The notes under the pieces were generated by a model that worked only from the letters and a program-made list of their open reading frames with translations, was not told where the DNA came from and did not search any database. 64,000 nt of DNA from Clostridia bacterium (lineage in GTDB: Bacteria > Bacillota > Clostridia > Christensenellales > CAG-314), in NCBI GenBank assembly GCA_036654455.1, contig JAVVRZ010000002.1, positions 1-64,000 of the forward strand. The letters are read 5' to 3'. Made by a program: the position numbers and the translations under genes. This document shows, one piece after another, positions 62,543-64,000 of the stretch (position 1 is the first letter of the stretch; every line of letters starts with the position of its first letter).

Positions 62543-64000
62543 TTAATCAAGTTTAACTCTTTTTTTGCGATAAGCTCTAATATAATAAACCGCAACCATA
62601 ACGCCTACTACGGCAACGCAGAATGCAAGCACATAGAGCAGTAACGCCCAAGGAGATATACCGGTAGAACGAACTTTTTCCCACATAGTTACTACCGAAG
62701 CGTTCTTATCGCCAAAATCGTGCATAACGCCTAGCGTAGGGTCGTCTATTGTTGGATAACGACGCAAGTCGTTAAAGAAATAGTCAAGCGAATCGTCTCT
62801 TGCGGTTTGCAAAGCGTCTAATACTATTTCGTGAGTATAGCTATCGGGCAAAACTTCAAGCAATTTGGTAGCTAGGTCAATTTCAAACTGGTCGTTAGTT
62901 GTTTCGGCTTGTCTATCTTCTCTTGCATTAGCCGTAACGTCGACAACTTTTTGATGAATATCGTCAAAGATATCTTCGGCTAAGTTAAGTTCGGCGTCCT
63001 CGTAAACTTCGTATACTTCATAATAAATAGATAGAGCATTCTCGTCCTGTTGTATTAAGTCTCTATTTACTGCGCTAGTATACCCTATCTCCATCATATT
63101 GTACATACCTACCGAGGTGCTATTTAAAAAGTCAATAAATATTTTTGCGCCTTCTAGATTTTTACAAGTCGTAGGTATTACCCAACCGTCAAACCATACG
63201 TTACCGCCAACTTTGGGAATAATATAGTCAAGATTAATGCCGACTGCTTCGGCTTCCTCGATGGCGTACATTGCGTCGCCCGACCAAGCAAGGTCAACGA
63301 GCGCTTGCTTTGCAATCATTTCATTCTTGCCAAAGTCAACCTCATAACCATATAGTTGGTCCTTCTGCTCGATTAAAACATCTTGCGAAAGCTGTAACAG
63401 GGTATCGTCAATAGTATTAATCAGTTGTTCAACCGTTAGTTTAGTATATTTTTCGGGTAACATATCGTATTCTTTAAGGTATAGTAAGGTTGCCGCATAA
63501 GCGTCACGTATGCTATCTTTCATATAAATTTTACCTAGAATATCTTGACTAACCAAACCGTTTGCATTCTTATTCCACAGTAACCCCCAGCCGGCTTGTT
63601 CAGCTTGTTCCCTAGTAATTACATCGGCATTAAATAGAATACCTAGCGTGCCATACATATACGGCACAAAATATTCTGTAAGGTCTATTCCTGTGCTTGC
63701 GGTATAATCGGCAAAACTTTCTTTTACTTTGTTTACTATATCGGGTTCGACGTTGCCGGAATTAGTGTAGAATGGGTCGTTAAAATAATCAATCTTCAAT
63801 AATTTATCAGCTACAAGTAATTTTTGTATAGCGTATTCGGACGGACAAGCTACGTCGATACTAGCGTCGTTATTCATAATTTTAGTGAGCATTGTTTCGT
63901 TAGTGTCAAATGTTACATATTTAAGAATAACGTCTCGCCCTGTCTTTTCTTTATAAAACGCCATAAAATCGTCTTCATAGTCGTAAATATAGTCTGCCCA
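62543..64000 (-). CDS. Polyamine-type (PotD-like) substrate-binding protein with C-terminal membrane anchor, 5' end outside the window
   Basis: Partial: the frame is open to base 64000 and continues upstream in the code WADYIYDYEDDFMAFYKEKTG. The visible 485 residues form a periplasmic-binding-protein type II fold with the spermidine/putrescine pattern (CPSEYAIQKLL, YMYGTLGILFN, LAWSGDAMYAIEEA, NVWFDGWVIP). After the fold (about residue 340) it goes on through a charged 100-residue linker into one membrane segment and the basic tail RAYRKKRVKL. The anchor is thus C-terminal, not a lipobox. It could be the C-terminal part of a fused permease-binding protein; the missing end decides this. Confidence 0.85.
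   Translation of the reverse strand, partial: WADYIYDYEDDFMAFYKEKTGRDVILKYVTFDTNETMLTKIMNNDASIDVACPSEYAIQKLLVADKLLKIDYFNDPFYTNSGNVEPDIVNKVKESFADYTASTGIDLTEYFVPYMYGTLGILFNADVITREQAEQAGWGLLWNKNANGLVSQDILGKIYMKDSIRDAYAATLLYLKEYDMLPEKYTKLTVEQLINTIDDTLLQLSQDVLIEQKDQLYGYEVDFGKNEMIAKQALVDLAWSGDAMYAIEEAEAVGINLDYIIPKVGGNVWFDGWVIPTTCKNLEGAKIFIDFLNSTSVGMYNMMEIGYTSAVNRDLIQQDENALSIYYEVYEVYEDAELNLAEDIFDDIHQKVVDVTANAREDRQAETTNDQFEIDLATKLLEVLPDSYTHEIVLDALQTARDDSLDYFFNDLRRYPTIDDPTLGVMHDFGDKNASVVTMWEKVRSTGISPWALLLYVLAFCVAVVGVMVAVYYIRAYRKKRVKLD

Overview
The window is ordinary chromosome from an AT-rich, anaerobic, Gram-positive bacterium of the Clostridia type, probably a gut or sediment lineage. Evidence for this is a one-piece pyruvate:ferredoxin oxidoreductase, a small 2[4Fe-4S] ferredoxin, a complete ECF (energy-coupling factor) transporter module with two separate S components, strong AGGAGG ribosome binding sites, near-consensus sigma-A promoters, an L13-type ribosomal leader and a THF riboswitch. 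A yabP-yabQ-divIC cluster and a DUF421/DUF4363 pair suggest a spore-forming ancestry. I see no rRNA, prophage, insertion sequence, CRISPR array or plasmid gene.

Layout. 1-650: tRNA-Arg followed (on + coordinates) by an eight-copy 34-bp tandem repeat. 650-2780: divergent glycolytic genes gap and fba. 2951-8865 (minus): folA, thyA, a cation diffusion facilitator, glmM, a thioredoxin-reductase-like flavoprotein and a zinc-motif membrane protein. 9117-13455 (minus): the conserved ecfA1-ecfA2-ecfT-truA / rplM-rpsI block with an L13 leader. 13649-18213 (plus): PFOR and a lipoprotein with an internal duplication. 18408-21942 (minus): an acyltransferase with a zinc ribbon, divIC, yabQ, yabP, cysS. 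22119-24675 (plus): serS, DUF421, DUF4363. 24776-33969 (minus): GDPD, SIR2 deacetylase, FolT-like S component under a THF riboswitch, then S component-coaX-uvrB-uvrA. 34162-36870 (plus): a Cys-rich miniprotein, an F420-ligase-like protein and an E2-acyltransferase-like protein. 37039-39739 (minus): ferredoxin, ricT, holB, tmk. 40057-43129: ATP-grasp ligase, two YitT proteins. 43297-49532: a hypothetical protein, a 29-bp tandem repeat, rsmI, trmN6-like, FAH-family hydrolase, tRNA-Val, ABC-F protein, acetyltransferase. 49596-54707: FGGY kinase, P-loop kinase, DUF1846, tRNA-Gln, phosphoribosyltransferase. 55004-55728: an HTH regulator and a paralogous small protein. 55795-59558 (minus): pfkA, GH20 hexosaminidase, SIS isomerase. 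59765-62311: a MacB-like ABC exporter. 62543-64000: a polyamine-type binding protein cut by the window edge.

How the parts fit. Energy metabolism is fermentative (gap, fba, pfkA, PFOR, ferredoxin), and the thioredoxin reductase lacks the usual NADPH motifs, so it may take electrons from ferredoxin. Vitamins seem to be imported through the ECF module: one S component is under tetrahydrofolate control, and the other sits directly upstream of pantothenate kinase and has a structured leader. Amino-sugar handling (hexosaminidase, SIS isomerase) is grouped.

The best leads are subtle rather than one large new system. They are a switch-like leader RNA before the coaX-linked S component, a group of genes whose sigma-A promoters abut the start codon so that the -35 TTG is in frame with the ATG, the ferredoxin-type thioredoxin reductase, and two short tandem-repeat arrays.
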